Counted from the stretch's first letter, positions 23,423 through 31,826 are shown. The stretch is 37,317 nucleotides of DNA from Lysobacter antibioticus HS124 (GCF_000336385.2 NZ_HG424504.1:1-37317); one strand, 5' to 3'. Notes: a model not told the origin generated them from the letters alone. Made by a program: numbers and translations.

Positions 23423-24163
23423 ATGAACTGTCCATCCCCCTGTGCCATGTTCGCGGCCCTCGTGGCAGCGGCGGCCGCGGTCCAACCCGCGGCCGCCCTG
23501 CCCCCTCTGAAAGTCGATCTGGTCGATGAGGCGACCCTGGCGACGATCAGCGGACGTTACTTCGGTGCGCAGATGCTGGTCGGCCTGCGGGTCGATTTGG
23601 TCTCCAGCCTGCACACGCCGCAGCAAGGCCTGGCCAGCGCCCGCGGCTCGATGCTGGTGCAGCGCGAGGGCGGCGGCTTTTCGGTGCAGACCGATGCGCG
23701 CAGCCAGGCCGAAGCCGGCTCCGGCCTGCCCGAGGCGACGCCGGCGACCGCCAGCGGCGCCGAGCAGGTATCGGTGCAGGGCATCGGCCAGATCGCCCAG
23801 ATCGCCGGCGACCGCAACCGTCTGTCCAACCTGACCCGGATCGGCTTCGTCGACAGCGTCGACGCCAGCGGCTTCAACGGTCAGACCCAGGCCGCCTCCA
23901 GCGCCGGCCCGATGACCGCGCAAGTCACCTTCCTCGACGGCGGCGTGCAGCTCGGCGTCGCCGGTCCCGGCGCGACCCTGCAACAGCGTCTGGACCCGGC
24001 CGCCGGCGGCGGCATCGTCCAGTTCGGCCGCATCGCCGGCAACGATCTGACCGGCAGCAACAGCCTGCAGTTGCAGTTCGTCAGCGCTCCGATCACGCCG
24101 CAACTGAGCCAGCAACTGGGTCTGCAACAAGCCTTGGAAAGCCTGCGCGCGCTGCCTCGCTGA
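23423..24163 (+). CDS. fapE: FapE-like secreted protein
   Basis: 246 aa from the ATG at 23423 (GAGGT upstream). The signal peptide is about residues 1-27, ending AAAVQPAAA. The mature protein is polar and begins with LKVDLVDEATLATISGRYFG. Residues ~125-150 (VQGIGQIAQIAGDRNRLSN) echo the Q-x-AG-x2-N pattern of the amyloid repeats in a single degenerate copy, and IVQFGRIAGNDL near 205 is a second echo. There are no cysteines in the mature region. Pseudomonas FapE is a small exported fibril-associated protein encoded between fapD and fapF. This gene has that position and weak repeat similarity, so the name is given with reserve. Confidence 0.6.
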   Translation: MNCPSPCAMFAALVAAAAAVQPAAALPPLKVDLVDEATLATISGRYFGAQMLVGLRVDLVSSLHTPQQGLASARGSMLVQREGGGFSVQTDARSQAEAGSGLPEATPATASGAEQVSVQGIGQIAQIAGDRNRLSNLTRIGFVDSVDASGFNGQTQAASSAGPMTAQVTFLDGGVQLGVAGPGATLQQRLDPAAGGGIVQFGRIAGNDLTGSNSLQLQFVSAPITPQLSQQLGLQQALESLRALPR

Positions 24164-24198
24164 GCGCTCCCTCTCCTCTTGCCACGGACGCCGAGACC

Positions 24199-25536
24199 AT
24201 GCGCCCAGCCCTCGCTCCCTTGTCGGTCGCGCTGATGCTCGCGATCGCGCTCCCGGCCGTCGCCGCCGAAACCGACGACGGCCCGACCCTGTCCCTGCAC
24301 CAGCGCATGCTCGAAATGAGCCGCGAGCTGGCCGCGCAACGCGCCGAGATCGAACGCCTGCGCCACCAGGTCGACGAGATGGAACTGAGCCAGCGCGGGC
24401 GCGGCCTCGGCGGCGACGCCTCGATGCAGGACAATGCGGCCAAGGTCGCGCGCACGGTCGCCGAAGAGGCGCAGCGCAAGGCCTCGGCCACCGCCACCGA
24501 GGAGGAGGCGCGGGTCGCGCAGAGCGCGCAGGACGGCACGGTGCAGATCGGCCAGACCCAGCGCGACGAGGACGCCCAGCGGCGCGAGCAGGAAAAGGCG
24601 CTGGTGGTGCGCGAGCACGCGCCCTTGTTCCAGCGCAAGTTCACCTTCGACGCCGGCTTCAGCTACAGCTACTACGACCGCCGCCAACTCGCGCTCAGCG
24701 GTTTCCTGGCCCTGGACGCGATCTTCCTGGGCAGCATCAACCTCGACCAGACCAAAGCCACCGTCGGCACGCTGGAACTCACCGGCCGCTACGGCCTGAC
24801 CGACCGGCTCAGCGTCGAAGCCAGCGTGCCCTACGTCTACCGCGATTCGCGCTTCGTCAGCGGCGGCGCCGGCGGCGCGTCCAGCGTGGTCAGCGAAGTC
24901 AGCATGCGCTCGCAGGGGCTCGGCGACGCCAGCGCCGCGGTGTACTACCAGTGGGTCAAGGAATCGCCGCGCTGGCCCGACATCGTCACCAGCCTGCGCG
25001 TGCGCGCGCCGACCGGGCGCGATCCGTTCGGGCTCAAGTTGATCCAGCCCGACGACAACAACAACAACCTCAACATCCCCGAAGAGCTGCCGACCGGCTC
25101 GGGCGTGTGGAGCGCGACCTTCAACGTATCGGCCCTGCGCACCTACGATCCGGTGATCCTGTTCGGCAACATCGGCTACACCTACAACAGACCGACCGAC
25201 TTCGACGATATCTCGCCGGTGCTGGAACAGGTGTCGCCGGCGGAAGTGGCGCTGGGCAATACCATCCAGCTCAGCGGCGGCCTGGCGATCGCGCTCAACG
25301 ACCGTTCGGCGATCAGCTTCAGCGTCGCCACCGCCCAGACCGGCGCCACCCACACCACCGCGCCCGGCGGGCCCAAGCGGCGCGTGCCGGGCAGTTCCAG
25401 CAACAGCACCACGCTCAACATCGGCGCCAGCTATGTGCTGCCGTCGGGCTGGACCCTCAACGGCCAGCTCGCCGCCGGACTGACCCCGGACGCGCCGAAC
25501 TTCGTGTTTTCGCTGCGCGGTTCCAAGTCGTTCTGA
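24199..25536 (+). CDS. fapF: FapF-like outer-membrane amyloid exporter
   Basis: 445 aa. The signal peptide is residues 1-23. Residues ~30-70 form a coiled coil (LSLHQRMLEMSRELAAQRAEIERLRHQVDEMELS). A charged helical linker follows (KVARTVAEEAQRKASATATEEEARVAQ...). From about residue 145, amphipathic beta-strands typical of a barrel begin: KFTFDAGFSYSYYDRRQLALSGFL, TVGTLELTGRYGLTDRLSVEASVPYVYRD and VSALRTYDPVILFGNIGYTYN. It ends on Phe (NFVFSLRGSKSF), the usual BAM recognition end. FapF is a trimeric 12-strand barrel with a periplasmic N-terminal coiled coil that exports Fap subunits. Both architecture and last-gene position match. A terminator follows 150 nt downstream. Confidence 0.85.
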   Translation: MRPALAPLSVALMLAIALPAVAAETDDGPTLSLHQRMLEMSRELAAQRAEIERLRHQVDEMELSQRGRGLGGDASMQDNAAKVARTVAEEAQRKASATATEEEARVAQSAQDGTVQIGQTQRDEDAQRREQEKALVVREHAPLFQRKFTFDAGFSYSYYDRRQLALSGFLALDAIFLGSINLDQTKATVGTLELTGRYGLTDRLSVEASVPYVYRDSRFVSGGAGGASSVVSEVSMRSQGLGDASAAVYYQWVKESPRWPDIVTSLRVRAPTGRDPFGLKLIQPDDNNNNLNIPEELPTGSGVWSATFNVSALRTYDPVILFGNIGYTYNRPTDFDDISPVLEQVSPAEVALGNTIQLSGGLAIALNDRSAISFSVATAQTGATHTTAPGGPKRRVPGSSSNSTTLNIGASYVLPSGWTLNGQLAAGLTPDAPNFVFSLRGSKSF

Positions 25537-25689
25537 TCCGCAGCGAAAGGGGTCGATCGCCGCGACCGAACCGCCGGAACCGGATCGCCGCAAAGGGCAA
25601 AGACAGGGGAGAACAGGGGCCGCGTCGCCGGGGCGACGCAATCGACAGATCGGGTTTCGCGCTGCAGCGCCGTTCCGGCGCGGGCGCCG

Positions 25690-25721
25690 GGGCGAAAGTG
25701 TGAGGCTTTCGCCCTCTTTTT
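25690..25721 (+). terminator. Rho-independent terminator of the amyloid-type operon
   Basis: GGGCGAAAG (25690-25698), loop TGTGAGG, CTTTCGCCC (25706-25714), then TCTTTTT. A 9-bp perfect stem facing plus, 18 nt before the end of the converging 75-aa gene. It bounds the seven-gene unit. The 153 nt between fapF and this hairpin hold nothing else I can support. Confidence 0.9.
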
Positions 25722-25738
25722 GTCCGCGTCGCGGCCGC

Positions 25739-25966
25739 TCAGGCGGCGCGGTCCGGGCCTTCGTCTTCGGCAGCGTCCTGCTCGAAGCGGGACTGGATGG
25801 CGCGTACCCGCGCCCGGGTCGACTCCAGTTCGCCGGCGGCCGCGCGCATCGCCGCGATCGGGTCGTCGATGCCGAAGCGCCGATGCAGTACTTTGCGTTC
25901 GCGCTCGTTGAGCCCGGCGAACAATTCCATCAGCCACTCGTTGAGTTCTTCGTCGTGCTCGCTCAT
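25739..25966 (-). CDS. Stand-alone sigma-70 region 4-like protein
   Basis: 75 aa. Residues ~18-32 read GLNERERKVLHRRFGID, which aligns with the start of sigma-70 region 4 (L-x-ERER-x-VL-x-RRFG) of RpoS/RpoD. Residues ~45-62 (AAGELESTRARVRAIQSRF) align with the region 4.2 helix-turn-helix, T-R-x-R-V-R-x-I-Q being the recognition-helix pattern. Regions 1-3 are missing, so it cannot act as a complete sigma factor. It ends in an acidic tail. It lies 69 nt downstream of the VpsR-like activator on the same strand and may be co-transcribed. A role in transcription (binding -35 DNA or core flap) is inferred. No good Shine-Dalgarno is visible. Confidence 0.75.
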   Translation of the reverse strand: MSEHDEELNEWLMELFAGLNERERKVLHRRFGIDDPIAAMRAAAGELESTRARVRAIQSRFEQDAAEDEGPDRAA

Positions 25967-26035
25967 GGCGCACCCGGTGATGGCGCCGAAGCGGCGCTGC
26001 GAATGAGAGGGGAACCGGACGTTCGGGCAGCCGGT

Positions 26036-27490
26036 TCAGGCGGGTTGCGCGTCCTGCTCGGCGTCGTCCTCGCCGCTGCGCATGCCCAGCTTCAGCATCA
26101 GCCGGTACAGCGTCACTCGCGATACGCCCAACTCGCGCGCCGATTCGCCCAGGCGCTGGCGATTGCGCTTGAGCGCGCGCTCGATCGCCTCGCGGGTAGC
26201 GACGTCGCGCGCTTCCTCCAAGGTCATCGGCCGTTCCGCGGCCGCGTCGCCGATGCGCAGGTCGGCGGCGGTGATGTAGCGTCCCTCGGCCATGACCACG
26301 GCCTGGCGCACGCGGTTGATCAGCTCGCGCACGTTGCCGGGCCAGGCGTGGCGCTGCATGGCCTGGCGCGCGCAGGGCGAGAACCCCTTGAAGCCGCGCC
26401 GGCCTTCCTGCGAATAGCGGCGCAGGGCGTAGTCGGCGAGCAGGTCGATGTCGCCACCGCGCTCGCGCAGCGGCGGCATCTGCATGCGCAGCACGCACAG
26501 GCGGTGATAGAGATCGGCCCGGAAGCGGCCGGCCCCGACCGCGGCGTCCAGATCGTGGTGGGTCGCCGACACGATGCGCACGTCGACCGGGATCGGGCCC
26601 TGGCCGCCGACGCGCTCGATCGTGCCCTGTTCGAGGAAGCGCAGCAGCGAGGTCTGGCTGTCCAGCGGCAGGTCGCCGATTTCGTCGAGGAACAAGGTGC
26701 CGCCGTTGGCCAGCTCGATCCGGCCGAGCTTGCGCTGCTGCGCGCCGGTGAAGGCGCCGCGCTCGTAGCCGAACAGCTCGGATTCGACCAGGTTGTGCGG
26801 AATCGCACCGCAGTTGATCGCCACGAACGGTGCGCGGCTGCGCGATGAATGTCGGTGCAGGGCCATCGCCGCCAGCTCTTTGCCGGTGCCGGTCTCGCCG
26901 GCGATGAACACCGGCGCGTCGCTGCTGGCGGCCTTGCCGAGCATGCGGCACAACGTGCGCACGCCTTCGCATTCGCCGATCATGCCGTCGACGTGGTGGT
27001 GTTCGGCGCCGCGATGCTGGCCGCAGGACAACGCCGCCATGCCGTGGCCGTGGCCGATCACCGTGTGCAGCACCGCCTCGGGACAGGGCAGGGTGACGTA
27101 GTCGTAGCAATAGTCGCGGATCAGCCGCCGCACCAGCGCGTCGCCGAGTTGTTCGGCGTGGATGCCGGCGATCCAGCCCGCGTTGGCCGTGGTCAGGGCC
27201 GGACCGAGTTCGCTGAGATCGCGGGCGGTGAAGCCTTCGCGCAAGTCCACCAGCACCGCATGCGGCGTGTGCGGGCTCGCGTGCAGCTGGCGCAGCGCGC
27301 TGCGCGCGTCGGCGGCGCGGCGCAGGTTCCAGCCCAGCGCCTTGAGCGCGGTCAGCGCATGCATGCGCCCGGCGCCGCCGGGACTGAGATAGAGCAGTTC
27401 GCGCAGGCCGTCCGGCGCCGCCGCGAGCGGCGGCGGCAAGATCGTGGCCGCGTGGCGACCCCCCAGGTCGCGCTGTGCGTGATTCGACAT
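26036..27490 (-). CDS. VpsR-like sigma-54-dependent transcriptional activator
   Basis: 484 aa from the ATG at 27490 (GGGGAA upstream). Residues ~25-150 are a receiver-like N-terminal domain (LLYLSPGGAGRMHALTALKALGW, AVLVDLREG, DYCYDYVTLPCP) resembling VpsR-type regulators rather than classical receivers. The central AAA+ domain has Walker A GETGTGKE (198-205), the sigma-54 contact loop GAFTGA (245-250), Walker B TLFLDEIGDLPL and the R-finger region. A Fis-type HTH ends the protein (RQRLGESARELGVSRVTLYRLM). It is therefore a true sigma-54 activator. VpsR of Vibrio cholerae controls biofilm genes and binds c-di-GMP; whether this one does is inference. It converges on the amyloid-type operon, which has a sigma-54 promoter. 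Confidence 0.92.
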   Translation of the reverse strand: MSNHAQRDLGGRHAATILPPPLAAAPDGLRELLYLSPGGAGRMHALTALKALGWNLRRAADARSALRQLHASPHTPHAVLVDLREGFTARDLSELGPALTTANAGWIAGIHAEQLGDALVRRLIRDYCYDYVTLPCPEAVLHTVIGHGHGMAALSCGQHRGAEHHHVDGMIGECEGVRTLCRMLGKAASSDAPVFIAGETGTGKELAAMALHRHSSRSRAPFVAINCGAIPHNLVESELFGYERGAFTGAQQRKLGRIELANGGTLFLDEIGDLPLDSQTSLLRFLEQGTIERVGGQGPIPVDVRIVSATHHDLDAAVGAGRFRADLYHRLCVLRMQMPPLRERGGDIDLLADYALRRYSQEGRRGFKGFSPCARQAMQRHAWPGNVRELINRVRQAVVMAEGRYITAADLRIGDAAAERPMTLEEARDVATREAIERALKRNRQRLGESARELGVSRVTLYRLMLKLGMRSGEDDAEQDAQPA

Positions 27491-27566
27491 CGCAGGTTCC
27501 CCACCGGCGCGAGCGCGCCATGAACTACCGCAAGTCTTTATGTAAACGAAGATAGCAACCGGATGC

Positions 27567-27586
27567 GGACAATGTGACATCTGTCC
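27567..27586. promoter_or_regulatory. Nested palindrome upstream of the VpsR-like gene
   Basis: GGACA-ATGT-G-ACAT-C-TGTCC: outer arms GGACA/TGTCC and inner arms ATGT/ACAT, symmetrical apart from one extra base. It lies 77-96 nt upstream of the activator start in an unusually AT-rich promoter stretch. It is a likely operator, perhaps for autoregulation. Confidence 0.5.
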
Positions 27587-27677
27587 GATATACGGCAAAA
27601 AAATTGTGGTATGCGGCGAGCCGGGCTGGGGGCCCGGTTCGCCGGTTCAGCGCTGCCGGCGGCGTCGGGACCTGCGC

Positions 27678-28721
27678 TTATCCCTGTTCAGCATCGTATT
27701 CCAGGTGGTAACGCACCGCCGCTTCGACTTCGTGCTTGCTGCCGAGGAACACCGGCACGCGCTGGTGCAGGCCGGTCGGCCGCACCTCCAGCATGCGCTG
27801 GCGGCCGGTGCTGGCGGCGCCGCCGGCCTGCTCGACCAGAAAGCTCATCGGGTTGGCCTCGTACATCAACCGCAGCTTGCCGCCCTTGTCGGCGCACTTG
27901 GCGTCCAGCGGATAGCTGAAGATGCCGCCGCGGGTCAGGATGCGATGCACGTCGGCGACCATCGAGGCCACCCAGCGCATGTTGAAGTCCTTGCCGCGCG
28001 GGCCTTCCTTGCCGGTCAGCAGGTCGGCGACGTAGCGCTGCATCGGCGGCTGCCAGTGGCGCTGGTTGGACATGTTGACCGCGAATTCCTTGGTTTCCTC
28101 GGGGATCCGCATGTCGCGCGTGGTCAGCACGAAGCTGCCGACCTCGCGGTCGAGGGTGAAGGCGTGGGTGCCGTGGCCGATGGTCAGCACCAGCATCGTG
28201 CTCGGGCCGTAGGTGGTGTAGCCGGCGCAGACCTGCTCGGTGCCGGGCTGCAGGAAGTCCTTGTCCTCGGCCTGGGTGACGCCGTCGGGCGCGCGCAGCA
28301 CCGAGAAGATGGTGCCGACGGAGATGTTGACGTCGATGTTGGACGAGCCGTCGAGGGGATCGAACAGCAGCAGGTAGTTGCCGCGCGGGTAGACGTCGGG
28401 AATCGGGTGCGAGGTGTCCATCTCTTCCGAGGCCAGTCCGGCGAGATGACCGCCCCAGGCGTTGGCTTCGAGCAGGATCTCGTTGCTGAGCACGTCGAGC
28501 TTCTTCTGCGCCTCGCCCTGGATATTGCCCGTGCCGGCGTCGCCGAGCACGCCGCCGAGGGCGCCCTTGCCGACCGCGATCGAGATGGTCTTGCAGGCGC
28601 GGGCGACGACTTCGATCAGCAGGCGCAGGTCGGCGTTGATGCGGCCGGCGCGCTGTTCTTCGATCAGGTAGCGGGTCAGGGAGATGGCGGAGCTGGGGCT
28701 GGGCGTGGGTACGGCGGACAT
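27678..28721 (-). CDS. fbp: Class I fructose-1,6-bisphosphatase
   Basis: 347 aa from the ATG at 28721. It hydrolyses fructose 1,6-bisphosphate to fructose 6-phosphate, the committed step of gluconeogenesis, in the cytosol. Signatures: [28 protein letters not shown] (metal-binding Glu), [20 protein letters not shown] (the DPLDGSSN metal and substrate motif), [27 protein letters not shown] and [21 protein letters not shown] with the active-site Glu. The N-terminal [10 protein letters not shown] is also typical. Length is slightly above E. coli Fbp. No clear Shine-Dalgarno precedes the ATG. It lies 77 nt downstream of the Mor-like gene on the same strand. Confidence 0.97.
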   Translation of the reverse strand: MSAVPTPSPSSAISLTRYLIEEQRAGRINADLRLLIEVVARACKTISIAVGKGALGGVLGDAGTGNIQGEAQKKLDVLSNEILLEANAWGGHLAGLASEEMDTSHPIPDVYPRGNYLLLFDPLDGSSNIDVNISVGTIFSVLRAPDGVTQAEDKDFLQPGTEQVCAGYTTYGPSTMLVLTIGHGTHAFTLDREVGSFVLTTRDMRIPEETKEFAVNMSNQRHWQPPMQRYVADLLTGKEGPRGKDFNMRWVASMVADVHRILTRGGIFSYPLDAKCADKGGKLRLMYEANPMSFLVEQAGGAASTGRQRMLEVRPTGLHQRVPVFLGSKHEVEAAVRYHLEYDAEQG

Positions 28722-28798
28722 GGGCTCGGGGCGGTGGCGGCGAGGGGCGCCATTGTCGCCGATGCCGGGCCGCGCGGCGCCTCGCCGCCGGCCCGCGT

Positions 28799-29287
28799 TC
28801 AGCTCGGGCGCAGGCCGTCGGCCTCGCGGCGCAGGTGGCGCTCGGTCACGCCGAAGGCATGGGCGACCTCGCGCAAGCTGCGGCCGCTGCGGATCGCGGC
28901 GCGGATGCCGACCCGGCGCAGGCCGACGAACACGCCCCAGGCCGAGGGAATCTCGATGGTGCCGGCGGCGCTGGCCCGGTCGAGCAGTTGGCGATGGGTC
29001 AGCGGGTCCAGCGACAGGCCCATGCGCGAAGAGCAGGCGGCGCGGCCGCGCGGCAGGTACAGCCGGCGGCCGCCGTGGCGGTGCACCAGCCGCAGCATCG
29101 CGCCGAAACCGGCCTTGCCTGCGACTTCCGCGGCGACCCAGGGCAGCGAAGCCAGCACGTCGACCTGATGGTCCTCGCAGAACTGACGCAGCGATTCGAA
29201 CGCGGGCGAGTCCGGTTCGGGCAGGCCGGCGAAGCAGGGTTCCGGGACGCGCGGGGCGCCGCTTTGCAGGGTCAGTACGAAGTTCAT
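28799..29287 (-). CDS. HTH protein resembling the Mor transcription-activator family
   Basis: 162 aa from the ATG at 29287. Residues ~45-75 ([36 protein letters not shown]) contain the GG-x-R-x-Y-(I/L)-P-(K/R) strand of the phage Mu Mor/C family. Residues ~130-155 ([27 protein letters not shown]) form a helix-turn-helix as in Mor proteins. The spacing is longer than in Mu Mor because of an inserted segment ([21 protein letters not shown]). There is no phage gene around, so it looks domesticated. It may be co-transcribed with fbp. The family call is by pattern and only moderately secure. Confidence 0.6.
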   Translation of the reverse strand: MNFVLTLQSGAPRVPEPCFAGLPEPDSPAFESLRQFCEDHQVDVLASLPWVAAEVAGKAGFGAMLRLVHRHGGRRLYLPRGRAACSSRMGLSLDPLTHRQLLDRASAAGTIEIPSAWGVFVGLRRVGIRAAIRSGRSLREVAHAFGVTERHLRREADGLRPS

Positions 29288-29502
29288 GTCCGGCAGAACG
29301 CAGCCGCGCCGACGTCGTGAAGCGGTGCGCGCGGCGAAGATCGCCGATGCAGCTGCGCGGGCGGCCGATGGCGGCGCTCGACGCACTGGGAATTCGATCC
29401 GCATGTCGCCGCCGCGACGGCGTCGCTACAAGTCCAATCTGCGGCGTCGTGCCGCAACGGGGCCTGCTTCCCGACCACGCGGTGCTACAGGAGAACACCG
29501 AC

Positions 29503-29955
29503 ATGCCTTATCAGATCTTCCAATGGACCGGCGACCCGCTGCAGATTCCGGAGCGTTACTGGGCCAGCGCGCAGGCCGTGCCGCCGAACGGCGGTCCGCT
29601 GATCGACACCGTGCGCTTCACCCCGTTCACCTCCTGCATCGGCATCCTCGCCAGCAGCGGCGAAGGCGAGGACACCCAGATCGTCGGCATCCACCTGTCG
29701 TTGATGGACACGAACGACAACTGGTTCGACAACGGCGCGGTGGCGCAGGTCATGGCGGTGCTGCAGAACTACCCCGACAACCGCTGGATCGTCGGCCAGA
29801 CCACGATCTGGGAGGACACGCCGACCGTCAGCGCCGCCTATCAGAACCTGGTCAATCAGATCGGCGAAGCCGACTACCTGTCCGGCGACGACGGCATCTA
29901 CTCCGGCGCGCTGAACCAGGTCGACGAACTGGAAGGCCGCTACATCGCGGCCTGA
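29503..29955 (+). CDS. Orphan 150-aa protein, function unknown
   Basis: 150 aa, with AGGAG 9 nt before the ATG, so translation is well supported. It has no signal peptide and no transmembrane helix. The composition is unusual for this genome: rich in Asn, Asp, Trp, Tyr and Thr, acidic, with few Arg or Lys ([92 protein letters not shown]). It has a single cysteine. It looks like a compact soluble domain. I recognise no family. It stands alone between the divergent Mor-like gene and dinB, with no evident partner. Confidence 0.72.
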   Translation: MPYQIFQWTGDPLQIPERYWASAQAVPPNGGPLIDTVRFTPFTSCIGILASSGEGEDTQIVGIHLSLMDTNDNWFDNGAVAQVMAVLQNYPDNRWIVGQTTIWEDTPTVSAAYQNLVNQIGEADYLSGDDGIYSGALNQVDELEGRYIAA

Positions 29956-30014
29956 GAGCCGGCTGCGCCGCGCGGCGGCGCTACCATGGCGGCGTCGCCC
30001 GATGCCACGCCGCC

Positions 30015-31151
30015 TTGCTCCCGACCGCCGCCACCGCCGAACCCGCGCCGCGCCGCAAAGTCCTGCACATCGACATGGACGCGTTCTATGCCTCGGTCGA
30101 GCAGCGCGACGACCCGGCCTTGCGCGGCCGGCCGGTGGTGGTGGCCTGGCGCGGCGCGCGCTCGGTGGTGTGCGCGGCCAGCTACGAGGCGCGCAAGTTC
30201 GGCGTGCGCTCGGCGATGCCGGCGGTGCGCGCCGAGCGGCTGTGTCCGCAGGCGGTGTTCGTGCCGCCGGATTTCGTCCGTTACAAGGCGGTGTCGCGCC
30301 AGGTGCGGGAGATCTTCGCCCGCCATACCGACCTGATCGAACCGCTGTCGCTGGACGAGGCCTACCTGGACGTCACCGCGACCAAGACCGGCCTGCCCTC
30401 GGCCACCGCCACCGCCGAGGCGATCCGCGCCGCGATCCGCGAGGAGACCGCGCTGACCGCCTCGGCCGGGGTGGCGCCGAACAAGTTCCTGGCCAAGATC
30501 GCCTCCGACTGGAACAAGCCCGACGGCTTATTCGTGATCAAGCCGCACCAGGTCGCGGCCTTCCTGGCGCCGCTTCCGGTCGGGCGCCTGCCCGGGGTCG
30601 GCAAGGTCATGGAGCGCAAACTGGCCGACCTGGGCGTGGCGGTGGTCGCCGACCTGCGCGCACTGGGCGCGCAGGCGCTGGAGCAACGCTTCGGCCGCTG
30701 GGGCCGGCGCCTGCACGAGCTGTCGCTGGGCATCGACGAGCATCCGGTCGAGCCGGAGCGGCCGACCCTGCAGATCTCGTCCGAGGACACCTTCGCCGAA
30801 GATCTGCCGTTGGATGCGCTGGACGAGGACATCCGCCGCCTCGCCGACAAGACCTGGGCGAGCTACCAGCGCGAGTTGCAGCGCAGCCCGGGCCGGATCG
30901 CGCGCACCGTGGTGCTCAAGCTCAAGACCGCCGACTTCCGCATCCTCACCCGCAGCCTGACCGGCGCCCAGCCGCCGGCCGGCGCGGCCGAACTGGCGCG
31001 GATCGCCGGTGCGCTGCGCGGCCGGGTCGAGCTGCCGGCGCAGACCCGCTATCGCCTGGTCGGGGTCGGCCTGTCGGGCTTCGTGCGCGAGGACGAGGCG
31101 CAGCCGCAGTCCGATCTGTTCGACGTCGCGGACGCGGATGCGGCGGAATGA
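30015..31151 (+). CDS. dinB: DNA polymerase IV (Y family)
   Basis: 378 aa if started at the TTG at 30015. No in-frame ATG or GTG precedes the first catalytic motif, and the ATG at 30075 lies inside it (HIDMDAFYASVEQRDDP) and would delete the metal-binding Asp. Y-family motifs follow in order: SYEARKFGVRSAMP, PLSLDEAYLDVT with the catalytic Asp-Glu, SAGVAPNKFLAKIASDWNKPDG, and the HhH segment LPGVGKVMERKLADLGV. The little-finger domain comes last. The C-terminus carries QSDLF (in QPQSDLFDV), a sliding-clamp-binding motif. It synthesises across lesions and is error-prone. Its stop is 1 nt from the stop of the converging acetyltransferase gene. Confidence 0.94.
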   Translation: MLPTAATAEPAPRRKVLHIDMDAFYASVEQRDDPALRGRPVVVAWRGARSVVCAASYEARKFGVRSAMPAVRAERLCPQAVFVPPDFVRYKAVSRQVREIFARHTDLIEPLSLDEAYLDVTATKTGLPSATATAEAIRAAIREETALTASAGVAPNKFLAKIASDWNKPDGLFVIKPHQVAAFLAPLPVGRLPGVGKVMERKLADLGVAVVADLRALGAQALEQRFGRWGRRLHELSLGIDEHPVEPERPTLQISSEDTFAEDLPLDALDEDIRRLADKTWASYQRELQRSPGRIARTVVLKLKTADFRILTRSLTGAQPPAGAAELARIAGALRGRVELPAQTRYRLVGVGLSGFVREDEAQPQSDLFDVADADAAE

Positions 31152-31152
31152 C

Positions 31153-31680
31153 TCACGCCGCCGCCGGTTCTTCCATCCGCACCACGTAGCGCACCGCGTC
31201 CAAGCGCACCGCGCGCAACGGCGCATCGAGCAGGCGCGCCGCTTCGCTCCACTGCGGCGACTGGCATTGCAGGTTGAGGCAGCCGAAGCGTTGCGCGGCC
31301 TCGCGCGCGTGGCGGAACAGTTCCACCTCGATGCCGCGTTCGCGCCAGGGCGCGCGCAGGTAGGGATCGTCCAGGTGCAGGCAGTAGGCGCGTTCGAGCA
31401 TCGAAAAGCCGGCGGTGGCGCTGGCGTAGCCGACCGCCCGGCCGTCGATCTCGGCGATCCAGGCCCAGGCGGCGAACGGCGGTTCGAACAGCACTTCCAG
31501 CAGCTCCAGCGCGTCGTTGCGCGGCGGGCCATAGGGGCGGCGTTCCAGGGCGCGCTGGTCGGCATGCTCCTGGCACAGGGCGATCAACAGATCGGCGTCC
31601 TGGCGCAGGACGGGACGGACCACCAGACCGGCGACGGCGTTCGGTCCGGCGGGATCGGGGGCGGCGTACTGGGCTTTCAT
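31153..31680 (-). CDS. GNAT-family N-acetyltransferase
   Basis: 175 aa from the ATG at 31680, with AGGAGC ~10 nt upstream. The GNAT pattern is visible: LVVRPVLRQDADLLIALCQEHA at the N-terminus, a central AWAWIAEIDGRAVGYASATAGFSMLE beta pair, and the acetyl-CoA region YCLHLDDPYLRAPWRERGIEVELFRHAREAAQRFGCLNLQCQ. The RGIEVELF stretch stands for the usual (Q/R)-x-x-G-x-(G/A) pyrophosphate loop in a degenerate form. SPQWSEAARLLDA covers the last helix. It transfers acetyl groups from acetyl-CoA to an amine; the acceptor is unknown. It is divergent from the two-component system. Confidence 0.8.
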   Translation of the reverse strand: MKAQYAAPDPAGPNAVAGLVVRPVLRQDADLLIALCQEHADQRALERRPYGPPRNDALELLEVLFEPPFAAWAWIAEIDGRAVGYASATAGFSMLERAYCLHLDDPYLRAPWRERGIEVELFRHAREAAQRFGCLNLQCQSPQWSEAARLLDAPLRAVRLDAVRYVVRMEEPAAA

Positions 31681-31826
31681 CGCGGGGGCTCCTGAAAGAT
31701 CGGGGCTGAAAGAACGCAGGTCCGGACGGGGCCGGAACGCGGTCGGCGCGGTAGCATCGTCGCAGGCCGCGCCGGACGCACAGGCGCGGACCGCCGGCAC
31801 GACCCGACGCATCCTGCGCCCCGGCC

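Noticed and set aside
19694-25536. Curli (csg) system as an alternative identity of the amyloid-type operon
   Set aside because: The repeats lack the curlin S-x5-Q-x-G-x-G-N-x-A-x3-Q pattern, and there is no CsgG lipoprotein-like or CsgD-like gene. The C39 peptidase and coiled-coil barrel fit Fap instead.
29986-30074. ATG at 29986 (plus) as start of dinB
   Set aside because: It is not in the dinB frame. The only in-frame starts before the catalytic motif are non-ATG, so TTG at 30015 was chosen.
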